Shown: in pieces, positions 13,477 through 24,843 of the stretch
Layout: every line of letters begins with the position of its first letter
How positions within the stretch are numbered: the stretch's first letter is position 1
Assembly (NCBI GenBank): GCA_016508695.1
Contig: VNKQ01000011.1
Coordinates: 1,116,001-1,180,000, forward strand
Origin: Hyphodiscus hymeniophilus
Taxonomy: Eukaryota > Ascomycota > Leotiomycetes > Helotiales > Hyphodiscaceae
Direction of reading: 5' to 3'
Length of the DNA: 64,000 bases
Position numbers and translations under genes: made by a program
The notes under the pieces: generated by a model
What the model saw: the letters and a program-made list of their open reading frames with translations, nothing else
Databases searched by the model: none
What the model was told of the DNA's origin: nothing

Positions 13477-14525
13477 ATGTCTACTGCGGGGAAAAAACGC
13501 AAGAGCTCCGAGATCTCAGAGACGAAGTACTATGCTGTTAGGGCGGGGAAGACTCCCGGTGTTTATACGACATGGGAAGAATGCCAGAACAACACCTTTG
13601 GGTTCAAAGGTGCTGCATGTAAGTTTCCTTACGATATCAGACTAGTTGCAGTAGTTTGCTGATCATATCTCCAACTGCAGACAAATCTTTCACCAACGAA
13701 CAAGAAGCTCGAGACTTCGTCGCCGGCAAAGTCAATCGCAGAGCGTTAAAGTCTACGGGAGATAAGTTCTACGGCGTAGCTGTTGGTCATCATCCAGGTG
13801 TTTACGAAGACTGGGCCGATGCTTCGGAGGAGATTAAGGGTGTGAAGGGACCCAAATACAAGAAGTTTGCTACGAAGGCGGAAGCGGAGGAGTTCGTTAG
13901 GACTGGAGGAAAGAGCTCGACGGTCCTGAAAGCAGATGCCGAGGGACCTAAGGCTAAGAAAGCGAAGACTGGTGTTGAGTCCGCGAGTTCTAGGCCTGTC
14001 AATAGCTCGAAGGTCAAGACGGTCGTGGTGCATACGGATGGAAGCAGTCGAGGCAACGGCAGACAAGGCGCATTTGCTGGAGTTGGGGTTTACTTCGGAG
14101 AGGACGACCCTAGGTACTTTCTCACTTTCAAAATCTCAACTATGTAGATACTAACGTTGCATAGAAATGTCTCAGAACGTCTTGAGGGCGACCTACAAAC
14201 CAATCAACGAGCGGAACTGACGGCAGTGCAACGAGCTCTCGAGATCGTCCCCAAGGGCAAAAATATCCAGATCGTTACGGATAGTAACTATACTATCAAT
14301 TGTTGCGAAGTATGGTATAAAGGCTGGCAGAAGAATGGCTGGAAGACTTCAAATGGTGGACCAGTCCTCAACAAAGATCTGGTCGTCACCATCAGAGATC
14401 TCATTGACGAAAGAGATGAGAATGGTGCCGTGACCAGCTTCGAGTGGATCAAGGGCCACTCTGGTAATCTTGGGAATGTGGCCGCAGATACGCTTGCTGT
14501 TGCTGGCGCTTTCAAGAGACGTTGA
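13477..14525 (+). CDS. Ribonuclease H1 with two hybrid-binding domains
   Basis: RNase H1 cuts the RNA strand of RNA:DNA hybrids, removing R-loops and primers. Exons 13477..13618, 13681..14113 and 14165..14525 give 311 residues. Two N-terminal hybrid-binding (viroplasmin-like) modules are visible: KYYAVRAGKTPGVYTTWEEC with a YKSF end, and KFYGVAVGHHPGVYEDW with a KYKKF end. A basic Lys-rich linker follows. The RNase H fold has all four acidic residues: D in HTDGSSRGNG, E in QTNQRAELTAV, D in VTDSNYT and D in AADTLA. It also has the catalytic-loop His in KGHSGN. Intron 2 contains a perfect TACTAAC branch site at 14149-14155. Two hybrid-binding modules resemble the fungal RNH1 arrangement. No clear mitochondrial presequence is seen before MSTAGKKRK. 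Confidence 0.93.
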
Positions 14526-15454
14526 ACCTCGCCATACAAGGCAATCCTCGAGGCACATATTGGACAGAGCCGCGATCTTTATTGAGAAAGACGCTGGGCG
14601 GATTGGTCATGGCAACATATCAACCCCAAGCGGCATAGAATGAGTGCGAGTACTAGGGGCAGAAATCGAGTAATTCAGTGTGCATAGGAAGATGGACAAA
14701 GGTTGATGAAGTTTAATTGGCTCGGGATTGTATGGGAACAGCCTCTTCATTTCGAGGAATCACTGGTTGATTATTCTGGAATGATATTCTCATGCTTCTA
14801 CGCCTGGAAGGTTTAATACCCAGCTATCGGGAGGACAGAGTTAGAGAGTTGTTTGCAGGTTTGCTTTTGTAATGAAGTCCTTCTCTCCTGGCACATAAGG
14901 CAATATAAATAATGAAAATCACGCACAATTGATCTGAAATTTCTGATCACAATTGCTTGCTCCTGCTGCCTGCACCTGAAACTTTATTAATACCCTCGAT
15001 CTCGCCTTGAACATGGGGGTTAAAAGTTCATGCACATGCAACATACCCAGACAAGGATGATCCACCCTGTTATTGCGAAAATCTCGATAAGGCGAGGCAC
15101 CAGGAAGCGCCCGATAAGCCTTTCAATCTGTCATCGAACTTCGAAGTCCCCTCATTCCTCTTTATCAACATACATACTGTAACACAGTTACACAGTAACG
15201 CATCAATCCCGACGTCAAACACTTCATTCGGGTCCTGTATTCTTAGTAAAAGTGGCAGTCCTCGCTGATATAGTGAGCAAAGTGTACTATCCTTATCCAA
15301 ATGATTCAATAACATTTATTGAAATCTTTTCCTACGCCATACCTCTACTTCCCCTGCGAAGCTGCGAAGACGACACGGGAGTTACCTGACAGGTGCCGGA
15401 GAAATCTTAGAAAGCTCGAGAATTGGGGTTCAGGAACAATTTTCATAAGCCAAG
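14526..15454. other. Intergenic region RNase H1 to NHA1
   Basis: 0.93 kb between tandem genes, holding the RNase H1 3' UTR and the antiporter promoter. A/T-rich stretches occur near 14880-14990. No other feature is recognised. Confidence 0.5.
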
Positions 15455-17270
15455 ATGCCCACTCTCGCGGTGACGAATTTTAACATCGTTTGCTCGGTGC
15501 TTGGCGGTTTCATCACGCTATTTGGTTTGGTATCTTACTTGTGCAAAGAGAAGTTCTATCTTTCCGAAGCTTGTATGTCCTCTCAACCAAACCTAGAGGT
15601 AAAGCTGATGACCTGGGCTTAGTGATATCCCTCCTCGCAGGAGTAGTCTTCTCCCCACATGCCACGAACTTCGTCAAGCCGCTCGAATACACTGGATCAC
15701 AAGCGAATCTCAATACTGTCACGCTATACTTCAGTCGTCTTGTGCTCGGAGTTCAACTGGTCTTGGCTGGTGTCCAGCTACCGAGTCGCTATCTGAAGAC
15801 AGAATGGAAGCCCCTGTCATTGCTGCTAGGTCCAATCATGACCATCATGTGGCTTGCTAGCAGTTTGTTAATCTGGGGAATGGTGCCGAATCTGTCGTTC
15901 CTCCATGCGCTGGCTGTCGCTGCTTGTGTGACCCCAACAGATCCTGTTCTGTCAAACAGCATCGTCAAGGGTAAATTCGCAGACAAGAATGTGCCGAAGA
16001 ACTTGCAGAAAATCATCATTGCGGAATCGGGAGCAAATGATGGCCTTGGGTATCCGTTCCTCTTCTTCGCCCTGTATCTGATCAAATATACCGGGGATGG
16101 GGGAGCAGGACAATCTGGCGGAGCGGCCAAGGCTATGGGTCTTTGGTTCGGCGAGACCTGGGGATATACAATCATTCTTAGCGTCATATACGGGGCTACC
16201 GTTGGTTGGATCGCCAAAGATCTTCTTCACTGGGCCGAAGAGAAAAAGTTTGTTGATCGGGAGAGCTTCTTGGTTTTCGCCATCACCTTGGCTCTGTTCA
16301 TCGTTGGGACATGCGGCATGATTGGGAGTGACGATGTTCTGGCTTGCTTCATTGCAGGCAATGCATTTACTTGGGATGATTGGTTTCGTCTGGAGACTCT
16401 AGATGACTCGCTTCAGCCTACCATTGATATGCTGCTCAATTTGTCGATCTTCGTTTGGTTTGGAGCTATTTGTCCTTGGGCCATGTTTGCGCATAACTCG
16501 GTTATTCCTATCTACCGTTTAATCTTCCTTGGAATTCTGATTCTGCTCTTCCGGTATGAAGTGCAGCCTCCTGATTGATCCTAATGCTGACTGTTTTCAG
16601 ACGTCTGCCAATTGTGTTTGCTATGCACAAGCTCATTCATCAGATTGAAGAGAAGCGACAAGCCATATTCGTAGGCTTCTTTGGCCCAATTGGAGTTTCT
16701 GCTATCTTCTATCTCTATATCAGTCTTGAATTTTTAGAAGAGATCAAGGTAGATGGAGTTCAACGTGAGGACGCCGCAAAGCTGAGCGAGGTCATGATGG
16801 TAGTGATCTGGTTCCTAGCAATCTGCAGTATCGTAAGTCTCAACCAGCCTCTGTTCCTCTCCTCAATATGTATTAAATTTTCAGGTCGTCCACGGCCTGA
16901 GTATACCCCTTGGCAAATTTGGGTTCTTCCTCCCCGAACGCTCTCGAGAGCCTTCACCTCCCAAGACAACAGCGAGAACAACTCTTTCGCTATGGGCGAC
17001 CGGATCAGAGCCTCCACATCTGGCGTCTTACGAGAGAGGAGGAAGAAGCGAAGTCCATCCACACAATCGGATCGTGCGCCGACACCTACACCAGATCTCA
17101 GCTTGGCTTCCTCGTCCACTCGGCCGATTTATAGGATTGGCGGCACGATTATCCGTCATGGCGAGGCTGAGTCACGAGCTCCGTCTACGCCGCCCGCTGT
17201 CTCGCATGAGAGGACTATTCGGTTCCCTGATGACGAACCTACGCTGACTTCCAGTGAGAGGGATGTTTAG
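15455..17270 (+). CDS. NHA1: Na+(K+)/H+ antiporter, NHA1 type, apparent frameshift in the tail
   Basis: This is a plasma-membrane CPA1 exchanger of the fungal Nha1/Sod2 group, which exports Na+ or K+ in exchange for H+. Exons are 15455..15572, 15623..16553, 16601..16832 and 16885 onward, with 47-52 bp introns and well-supported frames. Transmembrane blocks include SLLAGVVFSPH, the ACVTPTDPVLSNSIVKGKFA motif and the ion-binding ESGANDG. Exon 4 starts in frame with VVHGLSIPLGKFGFFLP. The cytosolic tail typical of the family (RTLSRAF..., IYRIGGTIIRHGE) is then found one frame over, ending at 17270, while the spliced frame stops at 17245-17247. The switch falls on the CCCC run at 16932-16935. Retaining intron 3 (52 nt, no stop) reaches the tail frame but loses the VVHGLS block. 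It is either a one-base assembly error or a real tail mutation. Confidence 0.85.
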
Positions 17271-19655
17271 TCCCCTCGTCGGGAGTTGGTTTTTCTTTTT
17301 TTTTCGGCAAGTCAAGTGAAAGTAATTATCCATCTGTTGAAGGAAACGTGGAAAGGTACTAAGGTACACATCGGCTATCATGCATAGGGCTCTTTGATGT
17401 ACCTACGTACCTCCCATGCCGGTCTTTGGTGGCACGATAAATTACACTGAAAAGAATGACAATTCATTTTCCCAATCCCATGTAAAAGTATCTCTCGTGC
17501 CGCTCCGTTATCAGAGCTCATGCACGATTATCAAACGGCATGCACTGTGTGCCACGACACCCGTTCTTTTCTCTATTCCGCTCTCTTCGATGGGAAACTC
17601 CTTCGCCACAGTGCCTCTGTGAGTGTGTGGAGGAGGCGATGGTCTCTCGGAGAGAAACCTTACGCAAACTAACGGAATACAGAATGAATGGGTGGTGTTT
17701 AGCGGGCCAACTGATAGACATTGGGCATGACGTGCATAGTGTTGAATGTAAAGCAGATCATTCACTGTATACTTTCTATTTTATCCGAAGCAGTCTGCTA
17801 AGACTTACTCCGCGGGTGCCGTAGGACGCGCCTCATGCACGCTTTATCCCATAGATGAGCATCATGAACAGACAGCACGTGGTTCGCCTCTCTTGACCTC
17901 TCTTCTCCGCTACAAAAGAACAAAACGAACATATATTAAACTAATTCATAACGTCTTTTCTCGGCGCAAGAAGTGAGCTGATGGAAACAGATGTGGCGTC
18001 GATGGCTTGGAGACGTTGAATGCAGAAGGACCGAATCAGGACGACCGTCGTCTTGAGCCCGGCTCCACCCGGCTCATTATCCCCTGTATACCTGACGGGA
18101 TGCTTCTGGCAGATACGGGGTATGATGATCTGGAGCGTTCGTAACGTCTTGAGTGATGGTTGGCGGACAAGAGGAGGATAGACGGAGGGTGGCGTGGAGT
18201 ACTTGGGATACATGCGTTGAAGCGCAAAGACCTTCACCAGCTTGCTTAGAGCTCGGCTACTAATACGATGCGTTTGGTGCTTGGGAAATAGTGGGGAGGA
18301 AGTTCTGGCTGTGAGTACAGAGGACAAAGTAGGTATCTAAGTGGGTGCTTGGTTATGGCGAGTCATTAGATTGCCCCTACGTTGGGTTAAGGTTGCGAAA
18401 CAGAGGTGGTTATTTGCTTTGATTGTCATTGACTTCGACCTCGACCCCGCTTTCCTCTGTTTACACACACTTGTCTCCAAGTGTGTGTAAAGATGTCGAC
18501 CAACGTACGGCCATCTATCGCAAACCGCGAGCATTTGCGCGTAGCCTACTGTATTAGGGGGGTGTTTAGATCAAGTGCTTGGCAAGCATCCTGAAGGTGC
18601 AGACGCAAATGCAGCCTCTTGGACCCTCGAGGATGATCGGCGAGATCAGGGTCGCATTCTTGATATGTGAAGCGTGCAGAACCTTCATCATCGCATCTTT
18701 GTGGTGGTGCAGAGGAGGCATTTGCCTTCAAAGCGCGATATGGCGTCCTTGCGAGTTATTCTCTTCGCTTTGTTGCTTGCCCACCGTTCACCCAATTCCC
18801 ATGCCTGCCGTCTTTGGGAAGGAGAAAGGCAATCGTAGTCGTTAAATTTTCTTAAATATCGATATGCATGGTCTAGGCAGCGCATCTGAGTATTTGAGTG
18901 GCAGCGTATGAGTGTCCCGATTAAACTTCGATAAGGATCGTGCCTATGTTTGTAACAATTAGATAGAGATATCTCACAACAAGATATTACGCTGCGCAAA
19001 AACTGCATTTTGAGGGTAAGACAGCCTTTGTATACACCCGTACCATCAAAGACCTTCCTCTACATTCAATTTTTCTTACACACAACGAGAACGAGGCATC
19101 AAACTTTTGTCGGATCGGCCACCCAGTCTGAAAGAGTGCTTGAGTAGTAGATCCGTTCTGATTGGCTACACTGCCGGGCGCGGAGAGAATCAAACCTCCA
19201 CAGGCTTCTACTCCACTCCACTTGGTGGCTCTTTGCAGAACGTTGACAACCTCGCGAATTGCAGCCTCAGTCTGTTTGCTTCCTAGTCATCAGTTGATCT
19301 TCCACAAGGCGCAGAGGCCAGATCTTCAACATCACGATCGGGTCATCCTCGAAAGCGGTGACGAGGTCGAGAAAGGACTAGAAAGATCTCCCAACCCAAA
19401 AACACAGGTTCAACACTCAATGCGACACCATACTCCAGGAACAATGATATGAGGAATTGAGGCCTCGAAATACAAGCTATTGCTATCGCTCTTGCTCCCG
19501 CTCTCAATCCACGTACAGGTCATACGAGCACGAGGGGGTTACAAAGGTCGGCGTGAGTACCACGGCGCCTGTGGCGGGTAGAAGCATACGCGGTCCGAAG
19601 AATTTATTCGAGACGACCTCACGAGAGTCACGACTCTGCAGGATCAGAAGAGGTC
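17271..19655. other. 2.4 kb upstream region of the Mga2/Spt23 homologue
   Basis: This holds the antiporter 3' UTR and a long putative promoter and 5' leader for the next gene. Open frames such as 17941..18327 (minus) lack an ATG start or recognisable motifs. No tRNA or repeat is seen. Confidence 0.45.
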
Positions 19656-22600
19656 ATGCAGGCTGCACAAGAGTCTCTATACTCTGCGAGTTCGCCGCCC
19701 TTTATTCTTGACCCGGACATGTCAGGAGGACGATTAGACTCGGATCCTGATTTTGAGTTCTTCGACTCCAACACTTTGGACGCTGGGAATAGTCCAGGCA
19801 TCTTTCTGGCTGAGGATTTCGCGATCGACACCCCTCAGTTCCTGGGCGGATTCGGTTCCCCCAATACTACAAAAAGTCCGCTGCCAGACAGAGCAGCTCT
19901 GCTGGATACGAAATTGCAACAATCATTATCTGCTCCTTCAACAGTGTCGCCAGCAGGTTCGTATCAGGACTCGTCCTCCGATTCATCGGGATACAAGCGC
20001 AAGTCAAGTTCAGAGTCATCGAGGTCTGTTCTGACCAACGGCGACGTGATGATGGCAGACGATATAGATATGGGGGACTGGAAGGTGGACGACATGGTGC
20101 AAGGGACGGAGGCCCAGAGCTATGGTGGATTTGATGGAACGATAAACCCGTCTGCAATGGATGCGAATTTTGGCTTCAGCGACAAAACCATGGAAAACGA
20201 CTTTGATTTTGAGAGCGCGGCTAGCAGTCCAAGTCCTTTTGGAATTGGGCCTGTGGAGATGGACTCGCCTGAGATGCCTACCATCAAGTACGATACGCCG
20301 AAAGGGAAGAACTCGCCGATGTTGAAGACAAAATTCAATAAGAATCACAACAAGGTAAATTCGGTAAGGTCTGATCCCCTCTTTGACAGAATAAAGCTGA
20401 CTTTAATAGCAACACTCTGTAACCCAATCCATGAACGGACTTACAACCTCTGGCTCGAGGGAGGCTTCGCCACTCTCTGCGATGGTGACGAGTCAAGAAT
20501 CCTCTCCCTCAGCGTTCTTCAACCATTCTCCCTCTCCAGGCACGGGCATTGAGTTTGTCAGTGGAACAATGGTCAGTGGAGCTCCTCCTCCAAACCCGGG
20601 ATGGGCTGCAGGTTTCGAATATCCAAAGCCTGGCTTTCCAACACCTCACCACGGCCTTCCTAACCCGGCTATGAAAAGACCGGTGCCACCGCAAAGCTTT
20701 CCGAACATGCCTACCTACAAGCCTGTTCTAACCCTGCATCCTACTCCCCTGAAGTCTCGAGTGGAGACACAGATCCCTATCAAGATGACCCTTTTCCCAA
20801 TGCCCATGGGCATCACGAAGCTTCATCTACCCACTCACACAATCTCGAAACCGAAGCTTCTCGCTAAGCCCAGCCCCGAGAGATCTCCAGATATGTTGGA
20901 GTTATATACGACGTTGGTCTGTACTAGCGCTATGCAAAATCCAGAAAATAGGAGGCGCGCTTTCGAGAGAGCTGCTATGCAAGACAACTCCGAGGACGAA
21001 ACTGGATCGGAGGCATCAGACGAAGACGATGAGAGCAAGCCATTAAATGGTGGAGACGTCAAGATTTGTGTAGGATGTATAACACGGGAGCGAAAGCGAG
21101 CGGCACGAAAGAAGATCAAGAAAGTTGAGGAAGAAGAATCATGGCATAAAGATGAGGCTAGACGAGTCGTCGTCTTCAACACCCATGAGGTCAAGGAATG
21201 GCAAGCCCCTACGAGTCAACCTCCATCAGAGATGACTGGAGATCGGCCAGAGCCTTTCATTCCGGAAGGTGCTTTGCAGGTGGATGCTCCCATGCGAATT
21301 GCTTGTTACTGTCGGCATCAAAACGAGAAGCTCGGATTCCAGGTTATCTTTACCATCAAGGATTCCCAAGACCGGCTAGTAGCTCAAGAGATGACATCTT
21401 CGATCATGATCACAGATGATCACAAAACACACAACATGCCTTCCCTCACTACGCCGACTTCCAACGGTTCGGATGGCCAAATCTATCCAGGAAACGGATC
21501 CTTTGCCAGCGATGGCACGTTTGATATGTCGGCAGGTCCGGTTGGCAGCATGGCTCCTTTCAGACTCTCGCATTCAAGCTCAGATTTACAGAGCATGCAG
21601 CGGAGTTTCTCAATGCAATTCCCGTCGCCGATGAGCTTAAACACATCTTCACACCCTTCGCAGACGACTTCTGCTACAATGACGCCTCGCAACCTATCCC
21701 GGCAAACATCACCCTCTGTGTCATCAGGCCCGACATCAAAGAAAAGAAAGGCAAGCGGTTCAGGCAAGGTCCCCAGCGGGCTGGCTATGACCAGATTAGA
21801 GACTGCAGATCCTGGACAAGGCACCTCTTCCGGACCCATGAGCGCAGTCACCCCTTCGGCGCCGTCTCCATTCACACCCAATCTATCATCCTTCCAGGTC
21901 GAGCCGTCGTATGGCCAGCCACCGGCCGCAAATCCAAATATGGCCCAGCAATATAACACTGGTCCTCCTACACCAAACAGCAATGACCAGGTCTTCTTTA
22001 CAAACGCCAATAGGTCTCAATCCATGGAGAATTTGGCAATGCACCAGCTGTACTCGGCACCTCCTTCCGCCCATCCTAGTCGTGCTCCAAGTCCCAACGG
22101 CTTGAGGAATAGCGTACAAGCATATCAACAGCAACAAGCACAAATAGCTCAAGCTGTTGCTAACGGATTATATGGCATGCCATTGGCGCTTAATCCTCAT
22201 CGACCTCCAACTATACACAAGCTGATTCCTAACGAGGGGCCTAAAGCTGGTGGGATTGAAGTTACTTGTCTGGGAAGTGGGTTCTGTCAAGGGCTGGAGG
22301 TGATGTTCGGGGAGTCGAAGGCAACGACGACAACTTTCTGGGGTGAAACTTCACTTGTCTGCCTCTTGCCCCCTTCAGCATTCGCGGGCACTGTGCCAGT
22401 GACTTTCAAACATCAACACCAGCAACCGCAGATGCAACCTTATCCGACACCACCAATTCCGAAACAGCAAGCATACTTCAAATATGTTGATGATGATGAG
22501 CAACAAATCATCAGGACTGCGCTCTCCGTCTTGGGCCACAAGATGACTGGTAAAATGGAAGATGTTCGGGATTTGGCTCGAAGAATCGTTGGTGACGGAC

Positions 22601-24091
22601 CTTCTTCTTGGGGCTCGTCCAGCTCTCCTACCGGTGGTGCTAGCGGAAATTCGAACGTATCTGGCTTCAATGCAGCTACATTCGGTGTTGACGTTGAGGC
22701 TACATTGTTAAAAATAGTTGATCTCGTCGATCTTGACGATAGTCCCAACATGCCTCGCCTGAATCTGAGAAGGGCCTCCGGCCAAACAATGCTTCACCTC
22801 GCTTGCTCACTTGGCCTTCATCGATTCGTCGCTGCATTGCTTGCACGCGGGGCCAATCCAGAACCAAGAGACAAAGGTGGCTTCACTCCTATGCATTTCG
22901 CCGCACTCCACAATCATCCTCAGATTGTGAGGCGTCTCATGCTGAGCGGTGCGGATCCAACTGTCCGAAGCCTTCAAGGTTACACTCCTTCGGATATGGC
23001 TACTTCTGATGAGGTTCTTCGCGCTGCTCGTCGTATTGAGCACCATACAAGAACACGTAGTGGCGGATCATTACGAAGCAGAACCAGTAGTGCTACATCA
23101 TTGAGATCACTGTGGCAGCCAGCATCGAATCCACCACCCCTCGACCACGACCTGAGCGATGAAGGCTCTGATGATGATAATGAATTCGAAGACGAAGACG
23201 CCGATGCTGCCGAAGACGGCGCCTTTTGGATGCGTTCTACTAGGCGACCTAGTACCCAAAAGTCTCGGAGTGCTTCGTTAGTTCCTGAGAAGGATACAAT
23301 CCTGGAGCTTACAGCGCCAGGTGGGCTCGCATCACCAACGGCAGCGATGACCGCATTCCGTGACCAGCTCACAGCTCAAATCCACCATCTGCAGCAGACA
23401 ATGCACCTCAACCTTCCGAACCTCCCAAATCTCCCGCAAATGCCTACCCTACCGATGATGCCCACTCTCCCCGACTACCAAGCCTATCTCCCTACCAATC
23501 CCATGGTCCGTCGTATCTCCAATTTGGTCGGAAACAACCGACCCGACAGCGCTGCAAAGGAACCAGACTACCGCTGGTGGGATTTGTTCTCCGGCACCGT
23601 CCCGGCAGCACCACCTGCCTATGAGGATATCTTCCCGCAGGACGATTTAGACACCAAACGCGCTTCGGCAGCCCAAGCAGCAGCCGACACCGTAGCGGAC
23701 AACAAATGCGCCGAGATTTTCGACCAAGCGGAATCTTCGACAGCAGCGCAGAAGAGACCTGTCGTTGTAGGGACAGTACGCATTGGGCAGAAACATGTTA
23801 TTACGAGGGAGCAGCAAGATCAGTTAAGATTGGCTCATGCTGAGAAGGTTAAGAAGTTGAGGAGTGATAGGAATCTGTTTTTCATTTGGGTATGTGTTAT
23901 CCTCTTTCTGTCCTCTGGCCCTTTCTAATGGACGCTTCACTGACATGGAACAGATTCCCTTGCTGGTCATCATCATCCTGGCCATGCTCTACAACCGCGT
24001 GCCTCAAGCATGGACCGGCCTAGCCGAATTCCGGGATTCATTACGAAACCGCAAAGGTCCAACTGAAGCGCGCTTCGTCGAAATCGCATGA
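19656..24091 (+). CDS. Mga2/Spt23-like ER membrane-bound transcription activator
   Basis: In yeast, Mga2 and Spt23 are ER-anchored p120 precursors that are ubiquitinated by Rsp5, cleaved by the proteasome and released to induce the OLE1 fatty-acid desaturase. Exons 19656..20363, 20410..23889 and 23954..24091 give 1441 residues. The N-terminus is acidic and Ser-rich. An IPT/TIG domain (TIHKLIPNEGPKAGGIEVT...) starts near residue 836. Two ankyrin repeats (GQTMLHLACSLGLHRFV and GFTPMHFAALHNHPQIV) lie near 1022-1100. An acidic linker and then a PPAY motif follow at about residue 1304. One C-terminal membrane segment, built from NLFFIW and IPLLVIIILAMLYN, is split by intron 2. The domain order matches the family exactly. 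A role in unsaturated fatty acid and hypoxic control is inferred from yeast. Confidence 0.92.
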
Positions 24092-24843
24092 TTGCTTTCT
24101 TTCTCATGTTATAAATCATCCTCTTCTTCTGCGTTTTCTCAAGCATGCGAGGTCTAGGGAGGAACTATGGACAAGGAGTACGTTTTACTGGGATCACCGA
24201 GAGGAAGCAATAACATGCTGCTCGCTGCAGCTTATGATGGAACGAAGTGTTAGTATATAGTGTCGTGTTCGTTTTTTCTCACACCACTTGGGATGGAATT
24301 GGATTGGATGTATGGGTCATGGCATTTTCATTTCAGTGGGCCAGAACGGCGGATTATTATGTACATAGAAGTGACAACTAGCCAATGCCAATTCCGCGAT
24401 CCCGATCTTGCGTTACCTAATGGTTATGTAGAAGGTCTTCCAACTTGCCTAGAGGGAGAGTCGGGTCTGGATGCAGCAAAGCTTGGCGAACGCGTCGCTA
24501 CTCATTACGCCATTATCATTCATCCATCCATCCAGCCATCCATTACCCAGCGCGCCACGGAAAGAGAAATGAGAAAAGAATCCCTATTGCTCGCTCGGTA
24601 TCGAAGTGAAGGGCGTGAAAAGCGTCATCATGTGTGTGTATCATTGGTATCGTATCGTAGAGTCATGGTGTATGTGCGTGTGCGTGTGTGTATGTGTCTA
24701 TCGTGGGGAATTCTCGGGGGTATATTTTGTACAGTACTCGTCACATGATGTATAGGACGGTTTATGTTCAGCCATGTCGTCTGGTATCTTCATAGATAGG
24801 GCTTCACGGGCAGAGGCTCTGGCAGAAGCGGGTTCCATCAGAA
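24092..24843. other. Convergent 3' intergenic region
   Basis: About 750 bp between the converging Mga2/Spt23-like gene and the minus-strand gene to its right. It contains a short GT-rich tract near 24675-24700 and no recognised gene. Confidence 0.5.

Noticed and set aside
17941..18327. Minus-strand 128-codon frame
   Set aside because: It starts with a non-ATG codon and has no conserved motif; likely chance within the Mga2/Spt23 upstream region.
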